A stretch of DNA of 18,508 nucleotides from Prochlorococcus sp. AG-455-E15 (lineage in GTDB: Bacteria; Cyanobacteriota; Cyanobacteriia; PCC-6307; Cyanobiaceae), in assembly GCA_003212115.1 (NCBI GenBank), contig QCQS01000016.1:1-18508 (forward strand), read 5' to 3'. Numbering within the stretch: position 1 is the first letter of the stretch; each line of letters begins with the position of its first letter. Shown here piece by piece: positions 7,770 through 14,509 of this stretch. Below the pieces are notes generated by a model. That model did no database searches and was not told the origin of the DNA. It saw nothing but the letters and a program-made list of their open reading frames with translations. Position numbers and translations under genes: made by a program.

Positions 7770-9503
7770 TTAGAGTTCAATATTTACACTAAATAAATCT
7801 TTTAGGCCTCTATTGTGACTTACTAATATGAAAATATCTTTTTTGTAAGATTCTCTTGTTTTTAAAATGATACTTCTTTCAGATGATTCATCAAGAGCAC
7901 TTGTGCTTTCATCGAAAATCATAATTGGTCTTCTATTATACAAAGCTCTAGCGATTCCAACTCTTTGGCTTTGACCTCCGCTTATTAAAGGGGAATTTTC
8001 TCCAATAACACTATATAAGTTAAAACCATTATCATCTTTATCAAAAGGAATGCCAGATATATCACAAACCTCTTTAAGTAAATCTTCGTTAACAAATTCA
8101 TTTTCTGAATAAATTATATTATCCTTTATTGTTCCAGAAACTAATTCTATTTCTTGAGGGGTATATGAAATAAGCCTTCTCCAGTTATTATCATATAGAG
8201 AATAAAATTTTTGCCCGTCTACATCAGCAAAACTTTTTCCAGACGATTCTTTTTGCAAGCCTGATATTATATTTAGCAATGTGCTTTTACCTCCTCCCGA
8301 CTTTCCAGAAATCAGCAAATTTTGACAACTTTGAATCTTTAAATCAATGGGCTTGAGCAATACTTTTTTATCTAATCCATTTAATAAAAAATAACTTATA
8401 TCATTGAGCTCAATTTTAATATTCTTAGGTTTTTTTAGTTTTTTTATTTGAGACGAAGTTGAGTTTGCCATAATAATATCCTCTCTTTCTGTAGAATTTA
8501 ACTTATCTTTTATTAATTTCAAAACATACTCATTAGCGTTTAGTTGAGCATAAGAAATATATATTTGTTGCATATCAGGAAGAAGTTTTCTAAATCCAAA
8601 GATAAGAGTTCCAACACTCAAAATTGCAATATTGTATCCCTCCTTATAATTAAGCCAACCACCCCAAAGACATACAATAAAAAGGCTTATGCCTTCAATT
8701 AAAAATCTTGGTTGAACAGAAAGAAGATTGATCCATAATGCAGCTTTTCTATATTTTCTTTCTTTTTGCGTAAGTTTATTTAATTTTATTTTTCGCAAAT
8801 CTAAAAGAATTATTGTTTTTATATTATTAAAAATTTCATTAACAATTCTGAACATACCCTCTCTTTGCTTTGCTTTTCTAGTTCCAAATTTATAAGCACT
8901 ATTTTTTGAGATGGTGCTAATAATTAAATAAATAAAAGCTAGTAAAGTGGAAATAATAATAAATGACTTGCCATCGATAATTATTATTCCTGTACTTATT
9001 ATCAATAAGGAAATCAGGCTGTTTATCATTTTAGAGAAATTCTTGAAAATCTGACTTTCTAATAGGTCTATATAAGTTATTTCTGCTTGAATACTAGAGC
9101 TTGTTTCATTCACAAACTTATTAAAAGGTTTATAAATAGTTGCTTCAAATACTTTTTCTGCAATATCAGTTGTCGAACTTAATGCAAATTTTATACCTAA
9201 ATAGTAAGCAATAATTTTAACTATTGAATTTAAAAAAGCAGTAAAACCTGCAACAAGCCAAATACCTTGTATTTGAAAAATTTTAATAATTTGCAGCCAA
9301 TTATTATATATTATTGATTCAAACCCGATTGTATCTTGACCCCCTGAGACCAAAGTAAGAATGGGAATTAATGAAACTATTAACAAAATATCTGTAACTG
9401 CCTGAATACAAGAAGAAAATAGAAAAATTAAGCCTATTTTTTTTGTGTTACTTTTAAATTCTTTAGCTATTTCTATAAGTATTTTTAATGATTGAATTAC
9501 CAT
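7770..9503 (-). CDS. ABC exporter or flippase, fused membrane and ATPase domains
   Basis: 577 residues, a half-transporter expected to act as a homodimer. The membrane domain (about 1-330) has hydrophobic helices near 24-48, 82-104, 160-178, 181-199, 266-284 and 290-307. The ATPase domain has Walker A at 400-408 (GKSGGGKST), the signature ISGGQSQR at 507-514, Walker B IMIFDE at 527-532 with catalytic E532, and the switch His in LVSHNRG (H563). The Q-loop lies near SYTPQE (446-451). All catalytic residues are intact. The architecture matches lipid-linked oligosaccharide flippases such as PglK and MsbA-like exporters; in this cluster it probably flips a lipid-linked glycan or exports a polysaccharide part. 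Substrate cannot be read from sequence. The start is 25 bases after the stop of the MBL-fold gene, with a 71-base gap to the next gene, so one transcript is likely. Confidence 0.85.
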   Translation of the reverse strand: MVIQSLKILIEIAKEFKSNTKKIGLIFLFSSCIQAVTDILLIVSLIPILTLVSGGQDTIGFESIIYNNWLQIIKIFQIQGIWLVAGFTAFLNSIVKIIAYYLGIKFALSSTTDIAEKVFEATIYKPFNKFVNETSSSIQAEITYIDLLESQIFKNFSKMINSLISLLIISTGIIIIDGKSFIIISTLLAFIYLIISTISKNSAYKFGTRKAKQREGMFRIVNEIFNNIKTIILLDLRKIKLNKLTQKERKYRKAALWINLLSVQPRFLIEGISLFIVCLWGGWLNYKEGYNIAILSVGTLIFGFRKLLPDMQQIYISYAQLNANEYVLKLIKDKLNSTEREDIIMANSTSSQIKKLKKPKNIKIELNDISYFLLNGLDKKVLLKPIDLKIQSCQNLLISGKSGGGKSTLLNIISGLQKESSGKSFADVDGQKFYSLYDNNWRRLISYTPQEIELVSGTIKDNIIYSENEFVNEDLLKEVCDISGIPFDKDDNGFNLYSVIGENSPLISGGQSQRVGIARALYNRRPIMIFDESTSALDESSERSIILKTRESYKKDIFILVSHNRGLKDLFSVNIEL

Positions 9504-9528
9504 AAGATATGATCTTTAATTAAATATT

Positions 9529-10860
9529 CTAGATTACTGATAAAAAATTCAAATAGCGTTGCATAGAACAATTATAAATGTCAGGAACTCTTCTAACTTG
9601 AAAAACTGAACCTATTTCATAATTATTCCAATGTGTTAAACCTGTAAGCACCGAGAATAATGCTTTGGACTCAATAAAAAGGTGTGAATGGATTGAAGGA
9701 TCTTCATTGAGATCAAAAAAGTTTTTATTCTTATTACAGTTGAACGTCAATATTGGCTTGTAATTATCTTGGGGTTTAAGACATTTCCAAATCTTTTCCA
9801 ATTCATTAACATCATCGTAAGGATAAATTGAATAATACATATCTTCTAAACATTCTGATTTTAAATGAGCTCTTTTTAGACTTTGCAAAAGAAGTCTTTT
9901 TAATAAATTTTTATTAGGATTAAAATTTATTAATTTTCTCCAAGTGTAATTTATTTCATTATTTTCATTATTTTCATTTTTACTAAATTCATAAAAATCT
10001 TTTCTTTCTCTTGAGCATATATTTTCCTCTAAATCAAAGTATGCGTCTCCACCATCATCTATTATAATCGCACCATTATCTATTTTTTTAACTTCTAAAG
10101 CGTCTGCAACGCCTCGGTACTGATTTAATTTCGAGAAATCCCCTTTTAAGTAATATTTACCTGCAAATGGTAATCTATTCAAACTTTTAATCTCATTAAT
10201 GGCTTTTATGTATCTTTTAAAGAAATCATCTTTTTTTCTATTAGCTTTTTGAATCAATATATCTTTTTCAAGATAAGGAGAATAATAGGTTTGAGGATAA
10301 GGACCCGCTCCTGTATAACCCAAACAAAAAAGAGAAACTTTATAATTATTTCTTTCAATTAATTTATTGATTTTCGAAAAATGTAGTGAATTATAAATAC
10401 AATCATTAATATTTAAAACTGATAAATTACTAATTTTAGATGTTACTAATATTGCTGAATCCACATCACTTTGAGAATCTGTTTTATTTGGGATAATATT
10501 TATCTGCGTATTATTAAAAACCTTATAATTAGTTTCGATAATATATTTCTCAAATCCATCGGCTTGGAGTTTTCTTTTCAAATAATTTGGTTCTGATTCC
10601 CAATCAGCAATAAGTATTTTTTTATCTTCAGAATTATCTAATAATTTATAAATAGTTTCATAACAATAATGGTCTGGATGGATGTGGCTAATAAAAATAT
10701 AATCGAAACTTCCTATGTATTTTTTAATATCTGAAGGTTTAGGAAATTGTGTCCAAGTACCTTCATATGCATTATCTCCAAACCAAGGATCACAAAGAAT
10801 AGTAATATCATCAGTACAAATTTTTATACAGGCTGAATACTTATAGTAAACTTTAAACAT
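9529..10860 (-). CDS. Metallo-beta-lactamase-fold protein with extra C-terminal domain
   Basis: 443 residues. The first half is a metallo-beta-lactamase fold. DPWFGD at 24-29 follows the opening strands, and SHIHPDH at 58-64 gives the metal-binding H59, H61, D63 and H64. The Trp-rich DPWFGDNAYEGTW is typical of a subgroup found in surface-glycan clusters, distantly like the CMP-sialic acid hydroxylase and UlaG type of hydrolase. Roughly 200 residues of the C-terminal half, including a helical or acidic Asn-rich patch (about 293-303), do not match a core MBL fold. They end in a conserved-looking block (SHLFIESKALFSVLTGLTHW at about 391-410). Substrate is unknown; lactonase, esterase, phosphodiesterase or sugar-modifying roles all remain possible. 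It leads the MBL, ABC exporter, glycosyltransferase set. No signal peptide, so cytoplasmic. Confidence 0.7.
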   Translation of the reverse strand: MFKVYYKYSACIKICTDDITILCDPWFGDNAYEGTWTQFPKPSDIKKYIGSFDYIFISHIHPDHYCYETIYKLLDNSEDKKILIADWESEPNYLKRKLQADGFEKYIIETNYKVFNNTQINIIPNKTDSQSDVDSAILVTSKISNLSVLNINDCIYNSLHFSKINKLIERNNYKVSLFCLGYTGAGPYPQTYYSPYLEKDILIQKANRKKDDFFKRYIKAINEIKSLNRLPFAGKYYLKGDFSKLNQYRGVADALEVKKIDNGAIIIDDGGDAYFDLEENICSRERKDFYEFSKNENNENNEINYTWRKLINFNPNKNLLKRLLLQSLKRAHLKSECLEDMYYSIYPYDDVNELEKIWKCLKPQDNYKPILTFNCNKNKNFFDLNEDPSIHSHLFIESKALFSVLTGLTHWNNYEIGSVFQVRRVPDIYNCSMQRYLNFLSVI

Positions 10861-10875
10861 TTAATTTTATTTAAA

Positions 10876-10977
10876 TCAATTTACTGAGACTTCAAAAGGA
10901 GTTATTTGAATTAATTCTGAATATTCCTCCATTTGTTTTACATCATAAAAAGGACAAACAGTAATGGAGCTCTTCAT
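10876..10977 (-). CDS. Possible 33-residue micro-protein or gene remnant
   Basis: A short frame ATG...TGA encodes 33 residues (MKSSITVCPFYDVKQMEEYS, then ELIQITPFEVSVN). It ends 15 bases before the MBL-fold start in the same direction. A perfect TATAAT lies just upstream, and its amino-acid use is not obviously random (a beta strand, then an amphipathic helix). An in-frame stop (TAA) lies a few codons upstream, so it is not an extension of a longer open frame. It may be a real leader peptide, the surviving N-terminus of a decayed gene, or chance. No family recognised. Confidence 0.3.
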   Translation of the reverse strand: MKSSITVCPFYDVKQMEEYSELIQITPFEVSVN

Positions 10978-10988
10978 TAAATTGTTTG

Positions 10989-10994
10989 ATTATA
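10989..10994 (-). promoter_or_regulatory. Candidate -10 box for the leftward MBL-ABC-glycosyltransferase block
   Basis: A perfect TATAAT reads on the minus strand 11 bases before the ATG of the micro-ORF and about 130 bases before the MBL-fold start. The -35 region is weak (ATTATC with 17-base spacing). If used, transcription would begin almost at the micro-ORF start codon and give the MBL gene a leader of roughly 120 bases. Confidence 0.35.
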
Positions 10995-11081
10995 ATTTAC
11001 ATAATATATTAGATAATAGAAATAATTAAGTGAATAAAATCTTTAATTTAGAATTCCTAAATATTTTCACTACTTTTTTAA

Positions 11082-11345
11082 TTACCTAAAACAATGGTCT
11101 CCTATAAAGAGAATTTTTAAATATTTATTTTTTGCATTGCCAATTTTTATTAAATAATTTGGAGATATAGATGCAATAGTTTTCAAAGAGACGGAACCAT
11201 CACTTCCATCTCTGATTATTTTCAAAAAGCAATTTCTTCCTTTATTAGAAATAACCCCTGGCCATATGGTTGTAATTCCTAAAAAGAAACCAACTAAAAG
11301 TAATAACAAATATTTTAAATTTTTATAATTTTTACTTCTAGCCAT
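11082..11345 (-). CDS. Small membrane-anchored protein of unknown function
   Basis: 87 residues from ATG at 11345. A basic N-terminus (MARSKNYKNLK) precedes one strongly hydrophobic helix at about 11-29 (YLLLLLVGFFLGITTIW), so it is inserted with its C-terminal part in the periplasm. That part is about 58 residues with a beta-rich pattern and two cysteines, C39 just after the helix and C85 three residues from the end, which could form a disulfide. Its style is that of small conserved hypothetical proteins of Prochlorococcus, but I cannot name a family. It is flanked by short gaps with its own candidate promoter, and is divergent from the pilD block. A link to pilus or envelope is only by position. 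Confidence 0.6.
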   Translation of the reverse strand: MARSKNYKNLKYLLLLLVGFFLGITTIWPGVISNKGRNCFLKIIRDGSDGSVSLKTIASISPNYLIKIGNAKNKYLKILFIGDHCFR

Positions 11346-11351
11346 AGGATC

Positions 11352-11380
11352 ATTTCAACACTTGCTAGTCTTTAAGTCAA
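11352..11380 (-). promoter_or_regulatory. Candidate promoter of the 87-residue membrane protein
   Basis: On the minus strand TTGACT (11375-11380) and TGAAAT (11352-11357) are separated by exactly 17 bases, giving five of six and four of six matches to the bacterial housekeeping consensus. The -10 box is only six bases from the ATG, which implies a nearly leaderless message. The remaining divergent gap to 11520 is A/T-rich apart from a short GC-richer stretch around 11440-11465, and holds no other recognised signal. Confidence 0.35.
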
Positions 11381-11520
11381 TAAAATAATTTTTTTAAGAT
11401 TTTAATTATTTTAAAAAGGATTAATTTAATTTCTGTTTATGAGCCGAATCAGATGAAAACCTCAACTAAACTAACTATGTAAATCAAAAAATATTTATTA
11501 GATTCAACCATATATAAATT

Positions 11521-11841
11521 ATGAAATTTTTCTTTCCAAAGAAAAGTATTTTGGGTTTTCAAATCTTAAGTAGTTGGCAATCCATAGGATCATCTTATTT
11601 TCTTTTATTTTTATTCTATTTCTTAGCCCCTAATTTTGGTAAAGAACAAATACAAATTTTTGCTGAAAATTTATTTCTAATACTATTAAATATAAGTGTA
11701 TTAATTCTTACAGTAAATTCCATCTATCAAAAAAATAAGAAGCCATTAATATTATGGCTAATATTAAGTTTTCCTTTATGGTTACTTGTACCTTTAGAAA
11801 TAAGAATTATTTTATATGCATTGAATAACTTACTTTTTTAA
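11521..11841 (+). CDS. Small hydrophobic membrane protein upstream of pilD
   Basis: 106 residues, mostly hydrophobic, with probable membrane helices near 24-37, 47-66 and 75-103 separated by short charged loops (GKEQ, YQKNKKP). No catalytic motif and no recognised family. It precedes prepilin peptidase by 27 bases in the same direction, so the two probably share a transcript; TATATA lies a few bases ahead of its ATG, which would again mean a very short leader. Its neighbours suggest a role in pilus assembly or the envelope, but nothing in the sequence proves this. Confidence 0.55.
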   Translation: MKFFFPKKSILGFQILSSWQSIGSSYFLLFLFYFLAPNFGKEQIQIFAENLFLILLNISVLILTVNSIYQKNKKPLILWLILSFPLWLLVPLEIRIILYALNNLLF

Positions 11842-11868
11842 TAAAAATTTAAACTCAGATTGATTTTA

Positions 11869-12681
11869 ATGATATATTTTTTCGTTTTTTTTATATGCCT
11901 GTCATTGGGAAGTTTTATTAATGTAATTAGATATAGATTACCTGAAAATATTTCAATTATATATCCAAGAAGTTTTTGCTTTAATTGTAATAATCAAATT
12001 AAGTGGTTTGATAATGTCCCTATATTTAGTTGGTTTTTTTTAAAAGGTAAATGCAGGGTATGTAATATTCCAATATCTTTTCAATACCCTTTAGTTGAGT
12101 TTTTATATAGTTTTATAGGTACTTATTCTTTTTACAAAGTCTATGAAGATAAATATTCTTTTTTAGAGGTTATATATGTTTTATTGCTTTCTACAATATT
12201 ATTCTCAATATCATTAATTGATATTGATCATTATTGGGTGCCGAGTAATTTTTGTAATCTTCTTATAATTATTGGCGTGATCTCGAATTTATTTTCTAAC
12301 AATTCCTTTTGCACTCAAAATATAATACAAGCCTTATTAAGAATTTTTATAAGCATTATTTTTTATTTTTTTATAAAGTTTCTATTAAATCTTCAAGAAA
12401 AAAAATTTAAAATAAGATTAATAGGCTTAGGTGATATAAAACTTTTCGCAATCAGTATAATTTGGTTTGGGCCCGAAGGACTTTTATCTACTTTTTTAAT
12501 CAGTATATATTTTGCTTTGTTAATAGGTTTATTAGGAAGATTATTTAAAAAGTTAAAACCCTTGCAAAAAGTCCCATTTGTACCTTTTATTTCACTAGGC
12601 ATGTGGTTAACTTTTATTTTTGGAAGTCAATTTTGGGTAAATATTTGGCTTGATTTTGGATACTCTATTAATAATTTTTAG
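11869..12681 (+). CDS. pilD: Prepilin peptidase / N-methyltransferase
   Basis: 270 residues from ATG at 11869; an in-frame TTG at 11860 would add three residues and is less likely. It is a polytopic membrane aspartic protease (family A24) that cuts the prepilin leader after Gly and methylates the new N-terminal Phe. The N-terminal domain has the zinc-type CxxC pairs C37/C40 and C62/C65. The catalytic aspartates are D118 in SLIDIDHYWVP and D189 in the GLGDIKLF motif. The usual Asp ending the first motif (iPD) is Ser here. Hydrophobic helices follow throughout. Its substrates are very likely the two prepilins encoded directly downstream. The 120-base gap to pilA carries a separate promoter, so pilA expression need not depend on this gene. 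Confidence 0.93.
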   Translation: MIYFFVFFICLSLGSFINVIRYRLPENISIIYPRSFCFNCNNQIKWFDNVPIFSWFFLKGKCRVCNIPISFQYPLVEFLYSFIGTYSFYKVYEDKYSFLEVIYVLLLSTILFSISLIDIDHYWVPSNFCNLLIIIGVISNLFSNNSFCTQNIIQALLRIFISIIFYFFIKFLLNLQEKKFKIRLIGLGDIKLFAISIIWFGPEGLLSTFLISIYFALLIGLLGRLFKKLKPLQKVPFVPFISLGMWLTFIFGSQFWVNIWLDFGYSINNF

Positions 12682-12745
12682 CTTAGAAAAAAATAAGTTA
12701 ATAAGATATATAGGGTTTATAAAAAATGCATAAATTTATATATAG

Positions 12746-12789
12746 TTGACAAAAAATTAACTTGACACGAAAATAATATAAGATATTAT
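12746..12789 (+). promoter_or_regulatory. Promoter of the pilA-pilB-pilT-pilC operon, with two -35 boxes
   Basis: Two perfect TTGACA hexamers lie 16 bases apart (12746-12751 and 12762-12767). The second is 16 bases from TATTAT (12784-12789), a good -10. TAATAT (12774-12779) lies 22 bases after the first TTGACA, too long for ordinary use. Start of transcription by the second pair would fall near 12796, about six bases before the pilA ATG at 12802. The duplicated -35 could mean overlapping RNA polymerase contact or a repeated regulator site. Confidence 0.55.
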
Positions 12790-12801
12790 CATTTTTTTTA
12801 A

Positions 12802-13302
12802 ATGACCCCTTTACAAGCATATTTAAATAGCCCAAAGGCAAGAAAAGTATTAGCAAAAAAACCTGGTGAAGAAGGCTTTTCACTAATAGAACTTGTCGTA
12901 GTTGTTGCAGTTTTAGCGGTTCTTTCTGCTATCGCAATACCTTCGTTCACAAATATTAGTAGTAAGGCACGCGCTACTGCTGCTGCAAATACCCTTGCGA
13001 CAGTAGCCAAAGAATGTGCTGCTAAAATTGCTGATGTTGGTGTCGGAGCAAACGCAACATTTAATGTGCCTAACATGGACGGATATAGGGGGATTGCTGC
13101 AGCAGGATTTTTCTTTGGTGGTACTAAACAAACTGCAGGTGCGACTATTCAATGCTCTGCAAGTAATGCTATTGAATTAAGATCAGACGATATTAGTCAA
13201 TATCCTAGTTGGAGTTATAACCAAGGAACTGGTGCTAAAGTTTGCAATGCTACAGGTGCAGCACTTAATAGAGGATGTTCTGGAAATCCAGGAACTTGGT
13301 AA
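12802..13302 (+). CDS. pilA: Major-type type IV pilin (prepilin)
   Basis: 166 residues. The start at 12802 gives the long leader MTPLQAYLNSPKARKVLAKK typical of marine picocyanobacterial pilins. The cleavage site follows EEG, with G25/F26, and E30 is the conserved Glu at mature position 5. The mature chain is 141 residues: a hydrophobic helix (FSLIELVVVVAVLAVLSAIAIPSF) and a small Ala/Gly-rich globular domain with four Cys in the mature protein, the last two (KVCNATG and RGCSGN) forming a likely disulfide loop near the C-terminus. Codon use is less A/T-biased than the polysaccharide genes, consistent with high expression. It is first in the operon, with a strong-looking promoter and no Shine-Dalgarno. 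It forms the pilus fibre used in DNA uptake, adhesion or motility; the exact role here is not readable. Confidence 0.9.
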   Translation: MTPLQAYLNSPKARKVLAKKPGEEGFSLIELVVVVAVLAVLSAIAIPSFTNISSKARATAAANTLATVAKECAAKIADVGVGANATFNVPNMDGYRGIAAAGFFFGGTKQTAGATIQCSASNAIELRSDDISQYPSWSYNQGTGAKVCNATGAALNRGCSGNPGTW

Positions 13303-13332
13303 GTTTTTAAAAACATTCTACTAAAACTAAAT

Positions 13333-14505
13333 ATGACTTTTAAAGAACCTTTTTCTGATAAAAAAATATCTGAAAAAGGTTTTACTATTTTAGAGCTTAC
13401 TGCTGTTCTTGTTATTCTTTCTGCATTATCTTCCATTACTATACCCAACATAAATAGATGGATTAAATTATCAAGAATAGATGAAGCAAAGGGAGCACTA
13501 AATATTGCTGCTGCTAATTGCCTACAAAGCCTAAGAGCAGGTAAAGTTTTGTCTAATGAAGAAGTTGTTGGAACCGAATTATCAAATGAAAAATTAAATA
13601 CTATTGGTTATAAAATTTCAAATTCAAAAAATATTTGCTCTGATTTCCAAATTGAACCAAGTAATTCTTCAGAAAATATACTTTACACTTTTGGTTTTAG
13701 AATCAACGATGATGGCGATGTTACTAAAACAGCTAAACCAAGTTCAAATAATGCAAGCTTAAATTCTTGCAAAAAATGGGCTGGGACAAATTGTGGGGTA
13801 AGTGCGGCCCAACAAGCTGAATGGGATAGATTAGCAGCTTTGGCAACCGCAAAGAAAAACTGTAATGATGCTTTCTACGCATGGCTAAATGAGACCCCCC
13901 CAGATGGAGGCAGCGGCAAAAACACCCGTTGGGATAATAGTTCAGATTCTTGCTCTTTGGAAACCTGGGCTTTTGAAGGTAATGTTGTTGGTGGAGAAAC
14001 AGGATATAATTCTGCATTAGAAAGAAAACTTGGTCAAGAATGTTCTAGGAAAATAAAAGCACAATATACAGACACAAAAGCCTCAAACCCTACTGATGAT
14101 TCAGGAAACCCTTCAGCCATAACTATTGAAGAATGTGGAGCAAAAGAATTCTGGTTTGTGAATGGAGTTGATGAAGGCTCGAAAGATGCTTACTTAGCTA
14201 AAGTTACTGCAAATAAAGAGACTAAATGTGTTAATGATAGAGAGTCGGTTAGACAAAGAAGTGGTAAAAATACATACATAGGCCAATATGGCCCTTTTGA
14301 TGGGCCAGGTAAATGTGGAGAAGTAGTATGGATGTGCGATGGAAAGCAAGTTACTACTGAGAAAGCATATAAAACAGAGACAGTTTGCGGACGTGCCGAA
14401 GCAGAGTCAGAATGTGGACAGCCAAAATTCGAACATTGTAAGCTTGTCACTTGGTGGGGATGGTGGGAATGTGAAGCTTGGTCCAAATGTATGGGGTTAA
14501 TATAA
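13333..14505 (+). CDS. Large Cys-rich prepilin-like protein, probable minor pilin or pilus-tip adhesin
   Basis: 390 residues. A 16-residue leader ends SEKG, then FTILELTAVLVILSALSS with Phe at mature position 1 and Glu at 5 (residues 17, 21), a textbook PilD substrate. A pilin-like domain runs to about 140. The rest is unusual: 14 of the protein's 16 cysteines lie at 146-386, with C146, 177, 207, 237, 268, 299 and 328 spaced 29-31 residues apart. It ends in a Trp-rich tail (VTWWGWWECEAW). The body reads as tandem disulfide-linked modules, listed separately. It is more than twice the length of pilA, lies 30 bases after it and ends four bases before pilB, so it belongs to the operon. I do not recognise the C-terminal family; a tip or adhesive function is inferred from size and position. 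Confidence 0.75.
   Translation: MTFKEPFSDKKISEKGFTILELTAVLVILSALSSITIPNINRWIKLSRIDEAKGALNIAAANCLQSLRAGKVLSNEEVVGTELSNEKLNTIGYKISNSKNICSDFQIEPSNSSENILYTFGFRINDDGDVTKTAKPSSNNASLNSCKKWAGTNCGVSAAQQAEWDRLAALATAKKNCNDAFYAWLNETPPDGGSGKNTRWDNSSDSCSLETWAFEGNVVGGETGYNSALERKLGQECSRKIKAQYTDTKASNPTDDSGNPSAITIEECGAKEFWFVNGVDEGSKDAYLAKVTANKETKCVNDRESVRQRSGKNTYIGQYGPFDGPGKCGEVVWMCDGKQVTTEKAYKTETVCGRAEAESECGQPKFEHCKLVTWWGWWECEAWSKCMGLI
13768..14388 (+). repeat. Degenerate protein repeats of about 61 residues inside the large prepilin
   Basis: Residues 146-352 of the prepilin contain four copies of C-x(8-9)-G-x8-[YW]: C146...G155...W164, C207...G216...Y225, C268...G278...Y287 and C328...G337...Y346. Each but the last is followed about 30 residues after its first Cys by a second element starting at C177, C237 or C299. 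These second elements are more varied, but the first and third share SGKNT (194-198 and 310-314). The repeat is seen only at protein level; the DNA copies are strongly diverged, so this is an old duplication. Confidence 0.65.
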
Positions 14506-14509
14506 GAGC

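Noticed and set aside
11438..11480. GAGCCGAATCAGATGAAAAC resembling the start of group II intron domain V
   Set aside because: The 3' half that should pair back (ending in a GGTTC-like sequence) is absent, and there is no reverse transcriptase or intron domain nearby. It remains only a GC-richer patch in the gap.
11860..11868. TTG as start of pilD
   Set aside because: ATG nine bases downstream is a better start and leaves the N-terminal hydrophobic helix intact; the difference is three residues.
12698..12883. Minus-strand 61-residue frame across the pilA promoter
   Set aside because: It overlaps the doubled -35, the -10 and the pilA leader, and has only random Leu/Tyr-rich sequence from A/T-rich DNA.
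12798..13152. Two minus-strand open frames opposite pilA, one Ala-rich
   Set aside because: The Ala-rich composition is the mirror of the Ala codons of pilA; there is no family likeness and the pilin reading frame is certain.
13303..13332. Palindrome GTTTTTAAAAAC between pilA and the large prepilin as a terminator
   Set aside because: It has no loop and only A/T pairs apart from its ends, so it cannot form a stable stem; partial attenuation between the two genes cannot be excluded but is not supported.
14190..14486. Minus-strand open frame opposite the large prepilin
   Set aside because: The opposite frame has a prepilin N-terminus and a regular Cys repeat, while this frame is a His/Ser-rich product without structure, as expected of a shadow.
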